Shown here: piece by piece, positions 7,399 through 16,476 of the stretch
Layout: each line of letters begins with the position of its first letter
Numbering within the stretch: the first letter of the stretch is position 1
Assembly (NCBI GenBank): GCA_029262155.1
Contig: JAJCZW010000136.1
Coordinates: 1 to 36,013, forward strand
Source of the DNA: Gemmatimonadota bacterium
GTDB taxonomy: Bacteria > Gemmatimonadota > Gemmatimonadetes > Gemmatimonadales > GWC2-71-9
Direction of reading: 5' to 3'
DNA: 36,013 nt
Made by a program: the position numbers and the translations under genes
The notes under the pieces: model-generated
What the model saw: the letters and a program-made list of their open reading frames with translations, nothing else
Databases searched by the model: none
Told to the model about the DNA's origin: nothing

Positions 7399-8508
7399 AT
7401 GAAGTTCACGATCACGCGGGAAAAACTCCAAGAAGGACTGGTTGCGGTTGCGGCGACCGTACCGACCAAGACAACCCTTCCTGTACTCTCCAACATTCTC
7501 GTCGAAGCGTCGAAGGATGGGATTCGGCTCTCCGGAACCGATCTCGATATCGCGGTCTCAACGACTGTCCCCGCCTCGGTCGATAAGGAGGGCGGAATCA
7601 CACTCCCGGCGAGGAAGCTGGTCGAGATCGTGCGCGAGCTGCCCAGCGGGACAATCCAGTTTACGTCGTCGGGTGAACAACGGGTGGCGATCGAGTGCGG
7701 CAAATCTCGGTTCAAGTTGCTCGGTCTTCCAAAAGAAGAGTTCCCTGCCTTCCCCACGGTCAAGTTCGCCGGCGGATGGAAGGTGAAGGCCGTGGAGTTG
7801 CACAAACTGATCTCTCATGTGGCCTTTGCGGCGAGTACCGAGGAAAGTCGTCCGATCCTGAATGGGGTGCTCTGGGAACTGAAACCCGAACGGATGCGGA
7901 TGGTGGCAACCAACGGACACCGTCTGGCAAAAATGGATGTCCCGGTTACCGGGGGAGAGACCCAAGCTGATCTCATCGTACCACCCAAGGCCCTGGAGCA
8001 GATTCGTCGGCTCTTTTCAGGCGATGAAGAGTTGGAAATAGCCAAGTCCGACAACCATCTCGGGTTCAGAACTGAAACGACTCAGGTATTCACCCGCCTG
8101 ATCGAGGGACCCTACCCGAATTATGAGCAGGTCATTCCTCGGGACAACGACAAGTCGGCAACGATCGAGAGAAGCACCCTGACGGCCGCCCTTCGCCGTA
8201 TGAGCATCGTTGCGAGCGACCAGACCCATCGGATACGCCTCGCCTTTACCAGCGCCTCCTGCAAGCTCTCAGTGCAAACCCCAGACTTGGGAGAAGCGCA
8301 GGAAGAGATCACCGTCACCTACGACGGCGATCCTCTCGAAATCGGTTTCAACGCCTCCTACCTTCTCGAGATCCTCAAGTACCTCCCGACCGACGAGGTT
8401 CGGTTGACCTTGAAGGCTCCGGAACGTGCTGTAACGTGTGAACCAGTTGGGTGGGATGATCCCGCCAGCTATCTGACGCTGGTCATGCCGCTCCGACTGG
8501 TTGACTGA
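7399..8508 (+). CDS. dnaN: DNA polymerase III beta sliding clamp
   Basis: The beta clamp encircles DNA and tethers the replicative polymerase. The 369-residue length is standard. The N-terminus MKFTITREKLQEGLVAVAATVPTKTTLPVLSNILVEA, the EFP(A)FP segment near 115, the central NGHRLAK segment, and a C-terminus ending in TLVMPLRLVD (the conserved YxxMPM/LR region next to the peptide-binding pocket) identify it. GAGGG sits 4 nt before ATG 7399. The gene lies immediately downstream of oriC, as in most bacteria, and converges on mtgA with an 18-bp gap. Confidence 0.98.
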   Translation: MKFTITREKLQEGLVAVAATVPTKTTLPVLSNILVEASKDGIRLSGTDLDIAVSTTVPASVDKEGGITLPARKLVEIVRELPSGTIQFTSSGEQRVAIECGKSRFKLLGLPKEEFPAFPTVKFAGGWKVKAVELHKLISHVAFAASTEESRPILNGVLWELKPERMRMVATNGHRLAKMDVPVTGGETQADLIVPPKALEQIRRLFSGDEELEIAKSDNHLGFRTETTQVFTRLIEGPYPNYEQVIPRDNDKSATIERSTLTAALRRMSIVASDQTHRIRLAFTSASCKLSVQTPDLGEAQEEITVTYDGDPLEIGFNASYLLEILKYLPTDEVRLTLKAPERAVTCEPVGWDDPASYLTLVMPLRLVD

Positions 8509-8526
8509 CCGGAACTGAACCCCAAG

Positions 8527-9282
8527 TCAGTTCTGCCTCATCCGGTCCAGCAGAAGTCGCTGCCTCCAACGCATCCGCCCCGGTCGATAGCCGGGGTTTG
8601 AGGTAGTTGGGTGTGGCAAGGTTGCGGCAAGAGCTGCCGCCTGGTCTCGGCTCAGGCGAGTGGCAGGTCGGCCAAAGTAGGTCCTGCTCGCAGCGTCAAC
8701 GCCCCAGATCCCCTCGCCGAGTTCGGCAATGTTCAAGTAGAGTTCAAGGATGCGCTCTTTTCCGAGGACCTGTTCCAAACGATAGGCGGTAACGGCTTCC
8801 TTGATCTTCCGGAAAGGATTTCTGGAGGGAGAGAGGTAGAGGTTCTTGGCGAGCTGTTGCGTGATCGTACTCGCTCCCCGAACCGCTCTGGTGCCGGTAA
8901 GGGTTGCTCCGACGGAACGGAACAGTTCCCAGTCATCACCCGGATCGGTCCAACGGAAGGTCGACCGTTTGTATCCTACGGCATTCCGGAGTTCGATGTA
9001 GTCGAGTCCCCCATGTTCCCAAAACCGATGGTCCTCCCCTAGAACAACTGCGCGAACCAGGCCGCCGTCGATCTTCGATAGCGGGAGGAATTGGTGTGGT
9101 TTTGCCGGTGTACCCGCGAGACGCCTCCGCTCCATGAACGCGGTCTCTTCCGGCCAATGGGATCTATACCAGGCCGGGAGGGGCCAGACGGCGAAGACCC
9201 AGAGAAGACCAAACGCCGTCGCGATTGAGAACAACCTGAAGGGCCACCGCCAGACCTTTAACCGGAACAACCCCTTTTTCAA
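8527..9282 (-). CDS. mtgA: Monofunctional peptidoglycan glycosyltransferase
   Basis: GT51 family enzyme that polymerises lipid II into glycan strands at the outer face of the inner membrane. The 251-residue protein has a single N-terminal membrane anchor (about 13-33) and then the catalytic domain. The motif EDHRFWEHGGLD (catalytic Glu near 83), GASTITQQLAKNLYLSPSR near 136-154, and the KERILELYLN motif are all present. There is no transpeptidase domain, so this is the monofunctional type. ATG 9282 overlaps the stop of the upstream lipoprotein gene (ATGA), so the two are probably translationally coupled. Confidence 0.94.
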   Translation of the reverse strand: MKKGLFRLKVWRWPFRLFSIATAFGLLWVFAVWPLPAWYRSHWPEETAFMERRRLAGTPAKPHQFLPLSKIDGGLVRAVVLGEDHRFWEHGGLDYIELRNAVGYKRSTFRWTDPGDDWELFRSVGATLTGTRAVRGASTITQQLAKNLYLSPSRNPFRKIKEAVTAYRLEQVLGKERILELYLNIAELGEGIWGVDAASRTYFGRPATRLSRDQAAALAATLPHPTTSNPGYRPGRMRWRQRLLLDRMRQN

Positions 9283-10139
9283 GGAATCAGCGGGCGGATC
9301 CGAAACCGGCCGATCTGCTGAGCCGGAATCCGGACACCGGTGGTGGGTATGGTCACGGTGAGGGAGGTGGTGTCGACCCCTACCGCGGAGACAGCACCTG
9401 AATTTAGGTAGAGGTAGTACGTACTACTCCGTATCCCAATTCCCTTCATCTCGAGTCGTTGTCCCCCAAGCTCGCTCACTCCGCTCCTGGAGAAGAACGA
9501 CTCGACTCGAATCGGGAAAAGCCGCTGCCCGCCACGAACCTCCATCGTGTCAGCACTATATTTTGACCGGTCTTCCTCCTCACCCACGAATCGATCGACC
9601 TGAATTGCGCGGGTGGTCGTATCGGACCAAACCAACCCAGCGGAAGCACCGGAGTCTGGTAGTAGTGGGTACAGCAACCATACGGAAGGTTCGAGTTGGG
9701 CGACCAGCCCACCAGGTCGGTTTGCCGCCAGGTTTGAAAGCCTGCCCGAGGCATCCCTGGTCGCGGTCCAGCGGAGCCCTGATAGGAGGTTCATTGATGC
9801 CGAATCGATGGCGAGGCCCCCATCACCTTGGCGGAGTGAGTCGAGGGCGAAGACGACCAGGTGTGAAGGCCCTCTTCCGATGGGACTCGTCGAAATCGTG
9901 AAATAGAGCTGCCGATTGCTGTACTGGGTTTGCTGCCCGACCTCGGTTGCAACGATGGTGGAATCTTCCCTTACCAGCTCGAGCCGAACCGAATCCCAAG
10001 CCGCAAACCGATAGCGCATATCGGGAGTGACCGGTACCGTCTCTGCGGCTGGTCGTGGGCTGGGTGGAGGAAGAGGGGCTCCTCCACCGGCACATCCAAC
10101 CAGGAGGATGGTGGCAACAACGGTATGGTTGGGACGCAT
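9279..10139 (-). CDS. Putative lipoprotein of unknown function
   Basis: I do not recognise the family. From ATG 10139 the 286-residue protein begins with a basic N-terminus, a short hydrophobic stretch and a lipobox (ILLVGC), so it is probably a secreted lipoprotein. A Pro-rich linker follows. The rest looks like a beta-rich domain with many short strands and Ser/Thr/Asp turns and no cysteine cluster or recognised catalytic motif. The frame extends upstream to 10211, but ATG 10139 places the signal peptide at the N-terminus. The 4-bp overlap with mtgA suggests an envelope role, perhaps linked to cell-wall synthesis. Confidence 0.75.
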   Translation of the reverse strand: MRPNHTVVATILLVGCAGGGAPLPPPSPRPAAETVPVTPDMRYRFAAWDSVRLELVREDSTIVATEVGQQTQYSNRQLYFTISTSPIGRGPSHLVVFALDSLRQGDGGLAIDSASMNLLSGLRWTATRDASGRLSNLAANRPGGLVAQLEPSVWLLYPLLPDSGASAGLVWSDTTTRAIQVDRFVGEEEDRSKYSADTMEVRGGQRLFPIRVESFFSRSGVSELGGQRLEMKGIGIRSSTYYLYLNSGAVSAVGVDTTSLTVTIPTTGVRIPAQQIGRFRIRPLIP

Positions 10140-10231
10140 AGGGCTTGAACCTAAGGGAATGGGGGAGCGGGCAGCAACCACCGCCCCGAGAGGGTCGGGT
10201 GAGGTTCTCACCAGGTGTCGGGGAGCCGTAA

Positions 10232-10249
10232 CCCCTCCTGGGGGAGGGG
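10232..10249 (-). terminator. Possible rnpB terminator hairpin
   Basis: CCCCTCC-TGGG-GGAGGGG forms a perfect 7-bp stem just past the 3' end of rnpB. Only two T residues follow on the minus strand, so it is a weak candidate for intrinsic termination. Confidence 0.35.
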
Positions 10250-10253
10250 GGGT

Positions 10254-10625
10254 GTGGGTCGGACCGTAAGCCGAGTTCTGTTCGGGCCGAAGCCCGGATG
10301 ATCATCTCTCTAGGATGACCGTCGCCGGTCACCTCAAGCAGCCTACCCGCGGCTCACCGTTTCCGGGGGATGGTGCGGGCCGCACCTCGCCGCCTATTTG
10401 GCCTTGCTCCGACTGGGGGTTACCATGCCGTTCCTGTTACCAGAAACGCGGTGGGCTCTTACCCCACCATTTCACCCTTACCACGCCGAAGCGTGGCGGT
10501 CTACGTTCTGTTGCCCTATCCGTCGCCTTGCGGCGCCCAGGCGTTACCTGGCAGTCTGCCCTATGGAGCTCGGACTTTCCTCGAGCGGAGTGAATCCACT
10601 CGCGACCATCACCGTCCGACCCACG
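10254..10625 (-). ncRNA. rnpB: RNase P RNA, class A
   Basis: Catalytic RNA of RNase P. Read on the minus strand it contains the universally conserved GAGGAAAGTCCGAGCTCC and ATAGGGCA near the 5' end, GGATAGGGCAACAGAA, the GTAAGGGTGAAATGGTGGGG region and GTAAGAGCCCACC, and ends with ACAGAACTCGGCTTACGGTC. P1 forms by pairing GGGTCGGAC (5' side, 10622-10614) with GTCCGACCC (3' side, 10264-10256), which fixes both ends to within a few bases. At about 370 nt it is a normal length. It lies between the end of the kinase gene and the start of the lipoprotein gene. Its protein partner gene, rnpA, is 5 kb away. Confidence 0.96.
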
Positions 10626-10633
10626 CCTCCAAG

Positions 10634-10639
10634 ATAGTA
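10634..10639 (-). promoter_or_regulatory. Possible -10 box of rnpB
   Basis: TACTAT on the minus strand lies about 9-11 bp before the predicted 5' end of P1. The matching -35 region, inside the end of the kinase gene, is not close to consensus. Confidence 0.3.
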
Positions 10640-10645
10640 GCTCGG

Positions 10646-13600
10646 TTATCCCCGTGCTCCCCGAAGCCGGGCCAGGCCGGCTTGGGCTAGAAGCACGAAT
10701 GGCTGGAGCGCCTCGTCTGCCTGGCCCCACTGAGTGAGCACGCTGGAGTACTCCCGACCAGCAAGGGTTTGCTCCCCAATCCGCTCGTAGGCCATTCCGC
10801 GGAGGAGGCTCACTCGGGCCAGGATACCCCACCGGGAGTCGAAGCGGCGGGTTGAGAGGTGGGCTGCGTCGAAGCCATTCAGCAGATCGATGGTGAGTTG
10901 ATAGTTGCCCAGGAGGTAGTGTGCTTCTGCGGCAACTGGGCGGAAGTCTCCCATGGCGAATGAGGACATCGGGGGCATCTTGGCCTTCGGACCCGGCTTC
11001 CGGTTGAGTTCGGCCCGTGCCGTAGCCGAATCCCCTTGGGCCAGCGCCATCAATGCGAGGAAGGGAATGGCGTGCTCTGAGCCGGTGAGCGCCCGGAGTT
11101 GTTCCAGCGCAACGGTCTCGTCCCCAGAACTCAACAACAACCCCTGAGCAGCTGAGGCCCCGGCCCGGGCAACGGAAGCTCGGGCCGCGGGGGCCTGTTC
11201 GCTGGTAGCCGCCTCGGTCACCTCTCGCCAGAGATCTCGCATTTCGTAAACCGGTCCACCGGCGGCGCTGTACAGTTGCGCGAGTTGGGAGGTTTTCCAG
11301 ACGTCAGGTTCACCCGGTCCAGGTCGCCCGCCGACGAGGTTCTTCCGCAGGATGTCGGCGAGGGAGATCACATCCTCCGCACCGTCGAGGTCGCCGGAAT
11401 AGGCCAGGATATTGGTTCCGGCGAGGACGTCTCCGACGACGTCACCGGTGATGGTACCGGGACGCACCTGGTCGGGTTCGAAGGAACGGATGGCACTCTG
11501 AATCTTCTGTGCCGCACGCCCGGGTTCTCCTGCTGCAAATTGGATCCGGGCCTCAAGGAACCCGACGATGGGTTGGAGCCCCAGATCGGTAAGCTCCCGA
11601 ATCTGATTGGTGGTTCGGAGTGCGGCCCGATGGTTACCCGCGGCGAGTTGAGCCTCGAGGAGTGCCCGATGGGCCCGCACCAAGCGTGGTTGTACGCCGA
11701 CCCATCCGCGGGCGGCGTCGAGCGCGGCACGACGGGTGCGCACCAAGGCGGCATGGGTGGGGACGCGACCCGATCGACTATCGACGGCGCGGAACTGCTC
11801 AGCGGAAGTCAGTTCGTAGCGTGCATTCTCCTGGGCGGCCTCCGCGAGCATAGTGGTGACGTGGTCGTACGCGAGGTGATAGTCGGGATCGAGAGCAATC
11901 GCGCGTCTGAACGCGGCGAGCGAGTGCGTCATCGCCGGGGCACGGTCAATGCCCTCATCGCTATGGAACCAGGCATCACCGAGACCATACCATGCATCCG
12001 GGTCAGTGGAATCGGCGACGACTAACTCTCCATAGATTTTCTTCGACCGGGCAAGATCGTTCTCCGCCATCGCCTGGTGTGCCTCAATTTTCTGGCGATC
12101 CCGGGCCGGTAGTCTGTCACCAAACCGGACGGCGAGGTTGATGGCGCGGAGTCCATCCGGATCGCTCGCGCCAAAACGCCAGCCGCGGGTGAGCGCCAAT
12201 TTGAAGTAGGCGAGGCCAAAGGTCGAATCGATAGCCACCGCACTTCGAAACGCGGTCTCCGCTTCAGAAAGACTCCAGGCGCTGAGGGCTTCGACCCCTT
12301 GGAGGTAGAGGCGATACGCGGTCAGGGAGCCGGTCGTTTGGGCCGCGAGCGGGAGCCGGGTGCGAGGTGTTGTGGTGTTGGAGATCGCGAGCAAGCTTCC
12401 AGCGAGGCGATCGAACATCGGTCGAACATCGGAGGCGGTGGGGCCGGACGCCGTGGCCTCCTCCAGGCGGGTGCCGCTTGCAACGTCGTAGGCACGCGCC
12501 ACGAACTGCAACGAATCACCTAACGATGTATACTCTCCTAACACCACCGTCGTGACCCCGGCGTCGCGGGCGAGCTGGCGTGCCTGGCCAAGGCCAAGCG
12601 GTGTGTTGGCCAGAACCCCCCGGCGCTGCAGGAGGTCGTGCAGGCGTTCATGGGTCACGACGGACAGCTCCCGCCACTGGCCCATCGCCAACGCGAGCAT
12701 ACTGACGCTCCCATCTCGCAGCCACTCCGAAGCTTCGGCCCGCTGCAGGTTGGTGAAGGGAAGAATCAGAAGTGACTGTTTGGTGTCGGGTGTCCGGTGG
12801 GAAACCGTTTCGCTGCTCGTGTCGAGCGTCGAGATGGCGGTCGACGCTGCAATGGCTATCGCGGCGGCTCCGAGCACCAGCTGCCGGAGTCTCGGTGGTC
12901 GGTGGTGAGGTCGGGTGTTCGTTCCTCGTAAGGCATCGCGAAATGCCAGCGGCGTTGGCCACCGTGCCTCGGGGACTTTGTCGAGTGCTTGATGGATTGT
13001 CGAGATCAAGTCAGGGTCGAGGTCGGGGCGGTGACGTCCCAACGAGACCGGTGTGTCCACGATCTGCTTGGAGATGACGACCCGTCGGGGGCCGTGAAAC
13101 GGGGGCTGCCCAGAGAGCATTTCGTAGAGCACCACACCGAGGGCGTATACATCGCTCCGGGTGTCGACCCGATCACCCGCAGCCTGTTCGGGGCTCATGT
13201 AGGCCGGTGTACCCAAGGCGACACCGGGCCCGGTCCAGCCTTGCTCGGCGGCCTTACCCTCGTCCTCGCACACCGCGTAGGCGATGCCAAAATCGACCAG
13301 GAGCGCCCGACCGGTCTCGGGGTGGAGGAGGATGTTCTCCGGTTTGACGTCTCGATGAACTACACCGGCCCGCGCGGCCGCATCCAGCGCCTGGGCAACA
13401 TCCTCGGCGATCTGAAGGGCTCTTTCGGTTGGAAGGCGCCCATTCTGCCCCAGGGTAGACCGAAGGGTTGCCCCCCCAATCTGGTCCATGACGTAATAGA
13501 ACAACCCGTCCGCCTCACCCGCAGTGTGGATCTGGACGATGTTGGGGTGCTTGAGTCGGGCAATGACCCTGGCTTCTTCAAGGAATCGTTTTGCGGTGGT

Positions 13601-13777
13601 TCGGTTGGCGACAAGCTCGGGGTGGATCACCTTGATCGCAACCGAGCGGAGGAGGGTGGTGTCCGTGGCCGCATAGACGACAGCCATCCCTCCACGGCCC
13701 AACTCCTGCTCAATACGGTACTTACCGCCGAGTGCGGCTTCTAGCCGCTGTGCGAGATCCACGCTGGGGTCGGTCAC
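10646..13777 (-). CDS. Membrane Ser/Thr protein kinase with TolB-like and TPR sensor region
   Basis: Receptor-type Hanks kinase of 1043 residues. Cytoplasmic kinase domain: glycine loop GRGGMAVVY (27-35), catalytic lysine in VAIKV (49), HRDVKPENILL (from 141), DFG (163-165), TPAYMSPEQ activation segment and RSDVYALGVVLYEML. A single transmembrane segment lies near 301-317. Beyond it are a TolB/FlgO-like alpha-beta domain starting LLILPFTNL and a long helical region with TPR-like repeats (for example AETAFRSAVAIDSTFGLAYFKLA). The signal sensed is unknown. I chose GTG 13777, which has GGTGG upstream and yields the usual start TDPSVDLAQRLEAAL; the frame continues to 13849. It is transcribed away from the AraC-type gene. 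Confidence 0.88.
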   Translation of the reverse strand: MTDPSVDLAQRLEAALGGKYRIEQELGRGGMAVVYAATDTTLLRSVAIKVIHPELVANRTTAKRFLEEARVIARLKHPNIVQIHTAGEADGLFYYVMDQIGGATLRSTLGQNGRLPTERALQIAEDVAQALDAAARAGVVHRDVKPENILLHPETGRALLVDFGIAYAVCEDEGKAAEQGWTGPGVALGTPAYMSPEQAAGDRVDTRSDVYALGVVLYEMLSGQPPFHGPRRVVISKQIVDTPVSLGRHRPDLDPDLISTIHQALDKVPEARWPTPLAFRDALRGTNTRPHHRPPRLRQLVLGAAAIAIAASTAISTLDTSSETVSHRTPDTKQSLLILPFTNLQRAEASEWLRDGSVSMLALAMGQWRELSVVTHERLHDLLQRRGVLANTPLGLGQARQLARDAGVTTVVLGEYTSLGDSLQFVARAYDVASGTRLEEATASGPTASDVRPMFDRLAGSLLAISNTTTPRTRLPLAAQTTGSLTAYRLYLQGVEALSAWSLSEAETAFRSAVAIDSTFGLAYFKLALTRGWRFGASDPDGLRAINLAVRFGDRLPARDRQKIEAHQAMAENDLARSKKIYGELVVADSTDPDAWYGLGDAWFHSDEGIDRAPAMTHSLAAFRRAIALDPDYHLAYDHVTTMLAEAAQENARYELTSAEQFRAVDSRSGRVPTHAALVRTRRAALDAARGWVGVQPRLVRAHRALLEAQLAAGNHRAALRTTNQIRELTDLGLQPIVGFLEARIQFAAGEPGRAAQKIQSAIRSFEPDQVRPGTITGDVVGDVLAGTNILAYSGDLDGAEDVISLADILRKNLVGGRPGPGEPDVWKTSQLAQLYSAAGGPVYEMRDLWREVTEAATSEQAPAARASVARAGASAAQGLLLSSGDETVALEQLRALTGSEHAIPFLALMALAQGDSATARAELNRKPGPKAKMPPMSSFAMGDFRPVAAEAHYLLGNYQLTIDLLNGFDAAHLSTRRFDSRWGILARVSLLRGMAYERIGEQTLAGREYSSVLTQWGQADEALQPFVLLAQAGLARLRGARG

Positions 13778-13923
13778 GATGCCACCAGGGGTCGAGGGAT
13801 TGTTATGGAGACGTTGGAACCCCACGGCCACCGCACGCCCAGGGGACACAAGGTCTTTTCATCTTAGATGCCAGAAACGACGGAATGGTTTCCTTTGGAC
13901 CTTTCGTTGTCCAAGTCTCGGAT

Positions 13924-13986
13924 CGGACACAGAGTCCGTTGAAGGGAGGTTCAGGGGGATGGGATAGTGTGTCCGCCCCCACGGAC
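13924..13986. promoter_or_regulatory. CGGAC/GTCCG inverted repeats before the AraC-type gene
   Basis: CGGAC-N5-GTCCG (13924-13938) and GTCCG-N6-CGGAC (13971-13986) put four copies of the same half-site in the 221-bp divergent region. The last copy touches the AAGGA ribosome site. They could be operator sites or mRNA hairpins controlling translation. Confidence 0.35.
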
Positions 13987-13998
13987 AAGGAACGCACG

Positions 13999-14892
13999 AT
14001 GTCAAAGCCACCTCAAACCACTACCACCAAGATCACCGTCGCCGCCGTGCTTCATCCGACCGAACGAGCAGCGGTGGAAGCGGCAGGGCATGGCCATTTC
14101 GAGATTGTCCACCGAGATAGTATTCCCGCTGCACTCCGGGTCGTGCGGGAGCGACCGGTTGACGCCGTCCTCCTGTCGGTCCATCGAGTCGCCACCGAAC
14201 AGGTCGGACAACTCCACCACCTCGTGAGAGGGTTCCCCGGACTTTCTACGGTCGCGTTGCTCTCCCGAACCGACCCGGTTTCGCCCAAGACGCTCCTGCG
14301 TCTCGGGGCAACGGGCGTAAGGGAAGTCGTCGACGTCTCCACACCTTCGGGCTGGAACCGACTCCGCACCGCGGTCACCCCACCCACCGGTCGCGCGGCT
14401 GCCCGGATTCTGGCGGGAATCTTCCGAACCCTTCCGAGCGTACCGGAGGATGCTCGCTATTTCCTCGACGTTCTGGTCCGTCGAAGCCCCAGTGTCCCCG
14501 CCGTCCGCCAGTTTGCTCGCGAGCTCGGCGTCCGGCCGAGCACCTTGATGTCTCGGTTTTCCCGGGCAGACCTTCCGTCGCCAAAAGCCTATCTCGCCAG
14601 CGTCCGCCTGCTCCATGCGGCCCACCACTTCGAAAATGACGGCTTGGCCATTTCAGATGTGGCGTACCGCCTGGAATACTCCTCACCGCAAAGCTTTGGG
14701 CGGCATCTTCGGACGATGCTGGGAATCACCTGCTCCGAGTTTCGACGACGCTTCCCCTTCCCGACGGCACTCGATCGGTTCCTCCGGCTGATGGTTGCTC
14801 CCCATCGCGAAATCTGGAGTCGATTCCATCCACTTTCCGCGGCGGGAGACAAACACCCGGCGATCCTAGCAGACACCCCGGAAGCGATCTAG
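13999..14892 (+). CDS. AraC-type transcriptional regulator with pseudo-receiver N-terminus
   Basis: 297-residue DNA-binding protein. The C-terminal part (about 175-260) is an AraC/XylS double helix-turn-helix: VRQFARELGVRPSTLMSRF is the first helix pair, and ISDVAYRLEYSSPQSFGRHLRTMLGITCSEFRRRF is the second, with the typical S-P-Q-x-F-x-R spacing. The N-terminal 120 residues look like a response-regulator fold (AVLLSVHR, VALLSRTDPVSPKTLLRLGATGVREVVDV). The acidic phosphorylation pocket is not evident, so phosphorylation is doubtful. AAGGA lies 7 nt before ATG 13999. It diverges from the large kinase gene and may control it; targets are unknown. Confidence 0.8.
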   Translation: MSKPPQTTTTKITVAAVLHPTERAAVEAAGHGHFEIVHRDSIPAALRVVRERPVDAVLLSVHRVATEQVGQLHHLVRGFPGLSTVALLSRTDPVSPKTLLRLGATGVREVVDVSTPSGWNRLRTAVTPPTGRAAARILAGIFRTLPSVPEDARYFLDVLVRRSPSVPAVRQFARELGVRPSTLMSRFSRADLPSPKAYLASVRLLHAAHHFENDGLAISDVAYRLEYSSPQSFGRHLRTMLGITCSEFRRRFPFPTALDRFLRLMVAPHREIWSRFHPLSAAGDKHPAILADTPEAI

Positions 14893-14902
14893 CGAGGAGG
14901 GC

Positions 14903-15463
14903 CTATTTCCGGCCTATGTCGAGAATGGACGAAGCAGATGTGAGGGCGATAACGGGGTGACCGGTTTGCTCAATCGCTTCCTTGCCGCCGGCTTCGCGAT
15001 CGACCACCGCAAGCACCCCGGCCACCGAACAGCCGGCCCTGACCACTGCCTCAATCGCCCGAATGGCAGATCCGCCGGAGGTGATAACATCTTCAACCAC
15101 GATGACCGAGCCACCCCTCTCGGGGAGGTTCCCCTCGATTTGGCGCTGGGTTCCGTGGTCCTTGGTGGTTTTTCGGACACTGAAGGCGTCGAGAAGAGGT
15201 GGTGAGGTGGCACTGGCGAGAGCCAGAGCGTAGGCGACCGGGTCCGCACCCATCGTGAGCCCACCGACACCGGTGGCGCACCACCCCTCTTCCCGGATAG
15301 CGAGAAGGGCAAGCTCCCCAATAAGCTGGAGTCCATGGGCGCTCATGGTCGTCCGACGGGCGTCGATGTAGTAGGTCGAGCGTTCGCCGGATGCGAGAGT
15401 GAAATCGCCAAACGTCAACGATCTATCCGCCAGAAGACGGATAAGACGGTCGTCGGGCTTCAT
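14903..15463 (-). CDS. pyrE: Orotate phosphoribosyltransferase
   Basis: Converts orotate and PRPP to orotidine 5'-phosphate in pyrimidine synthesis. The 186-residue protein shows FTLASGERSTYYIDAR near 20-36, VGGLTMGADPVAYAL, the RKTTKDHGTQRQIEG flexible loop with catalytic Lys/His, and the PRPP-binding motif VIVVEDVITSGGSA near 119-132. The start codon directly follows the stop of the upstream kinase gene (TAGATG), so translation is likely coupled. It converges on the AraC-type gene with a 10-bp gap. Confidence 0.94.
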   Translation of the reverse strand: MKPDDRLIRLLADRSLTFGDFTLASGERSTYYIDARRTTMSAHGLQLIGELALLAIREEGWCATGVGGLTMGADPVAYALALASATSPPLLDAFSVRKTTKDHGTQRQIEGNLPERGGSVIVVEDVITSGGSAIRAIEAVVRAGCSVAGVLAVVDREAGGKEAIEQTGHPVIALTSASSILDIGRK

Positions 15464-16360
15464 CTAGCTTTTTCGGAACATCGAGGAGAAGAACCCGCCC
15501 CGCGTGGGTGGCTCTTCATCGCGTGCGGCCATGCAGAAGGCGCTAGCGAAATCGTCGATAGACTTCCATCGTTTGGAGCGGTCCCGCTCCAATCCCCGCA
15601 TGACGACCCGTTCCAGGGCATCGGAGAACTGAACTCCCTTGGTCGCCTGGTTGAGCGGGAGGGGAGGTTGGGAGAGGAGTTGCTGAAACAACTCCCTCGG
15701 GCTCTTGCCATTGTATGGCAGCATGTCTGCTAGAAGGTGGTACGAAATGGTTGCCAGGCTATACACATCGGCCTGCTCATCTACCAGCTCACCGCTCAAC
15801 GCCTCCGGCGCCACATACTGTAGTGTCCCGACGAAGAATCCGGCTCGAGTCAACCGCTCCTCTGGTACATCTTCGGCGTCCCTTGCGATGCCGAAATCGA
15901 GCAGACGGGCGGTTTGCGTTGTTGGATCGTACATGATGTTCGCGGGCTTGAGGTCGCGGTGGATAATCCCCGCTTTGTGGGCAGCGGTGAGCGCCTCGCC
16001 GAGTTGCTCGATAATGTTGGCGACCACGGTGGGCGCGAGGCGCCCGGCGCTCAAGATGAAGTCGCCGAGGGGCTCACCAGGTGCCCACTCCAGAGCGAGG
16101 TAGTACAGTCCATCGACCTCGCCGAAATCGTAGGTCTGGATAATATGAGGGTGCTGTGCCCGGGTGCCGAACTCGGCCTCGCGCAGGAACCGTTTCACTG
16201 CGACGGGATCGCGCGCCATGCGGTCGCGGAGGACCTTGACGGCGGACTGACCACGTTCAGGGTGTTCGGCTTCGTATACCGTCGCCGTTCCCCCCTCGCC
16301 TATGTAGGCGAGCAGACGGTATCCGGCCAGTGTGCGGCCGACGAGATTATCTTTATTCAT
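15464..16360 (-). CDS. Soluble Ser/Thr protein kinase
   Basis: 298-residue Hanks-type kinase with no transmembrane segment, so probably cytoplasmic. All key elements are visible: glycine loop GEGGTATVYEAEH (about 20-32), catalytic lysine in SAVKVL, HRDLKPANIM, DFGIA, the GTLQYVAPEAL activation segment and DVYSLATISYHLL. The short C-terminal tail (EEPPTRGGFFSSMFRKS) holds Ser/Thr residues that might be phosphorylated. Its stop is fused to the pyrE start (TAGATG). The substrate is unknown. ATG 16360 gives a normal kinase N-terminus (MNKDNLVGRTLAGYRLLAYIG). Confidence 0.92.
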   Translation of the reverse strand: MNKDNLVGRTLAGYRLLAYIGEGGTATVYEAEHPERGQSAVKVLRDRMARDPVAVKRFLREAEFGTRAQHPHIIQTYDFGEVDGLYYLALEWAPGEPLGDFILSAGRLAPTVVANIIEQLGEALTAAHKAGIIHRDLKPANIMYDPTTQTARLLDFGIARDAEDVPEERLTRAGFFVGTLQYVAPEALSGELVDEQADVYSLATISYHLLADMLPYNGKSPRELFQQLLSQPPLPLNQATKGVQFSDALERVVMRGLERDRSKRWKSIDDFASAFCMAARDEEPPTRGGFFSSMFRKS

Positions 16361-16476
16361 GGAGACAGTCCAAGCTACTCGGTTGGTTCGGGCCCAGCAA
16401 GAGAAGGTAACGAATGGTGTGGTTTCTGTCGTGGGGGACGTCCTTTGTCGATGAGAGTATTCGAGGTCCCAAACGT

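Noticed and set aside
9414-9427. GTAGTACGTACTAC palindrome as another SufR-type operator
   Set aside because: It lies inside the lipoprotein coding region (Ser-Thr-Tyr-Tyr codons) and its arms are 6 bp apart, not 12.
10370-10690. Open frames across the RNase P RNA region
   Set aside because: This region is clearly rnpB; the frames are chance products of a structured RNA gene.
12989-13744. 251-codon plus-strand frame opposite the kinase domain
   Set aside because: It is antisense to the conserved kinase motifs and has no ribosome site or known family.
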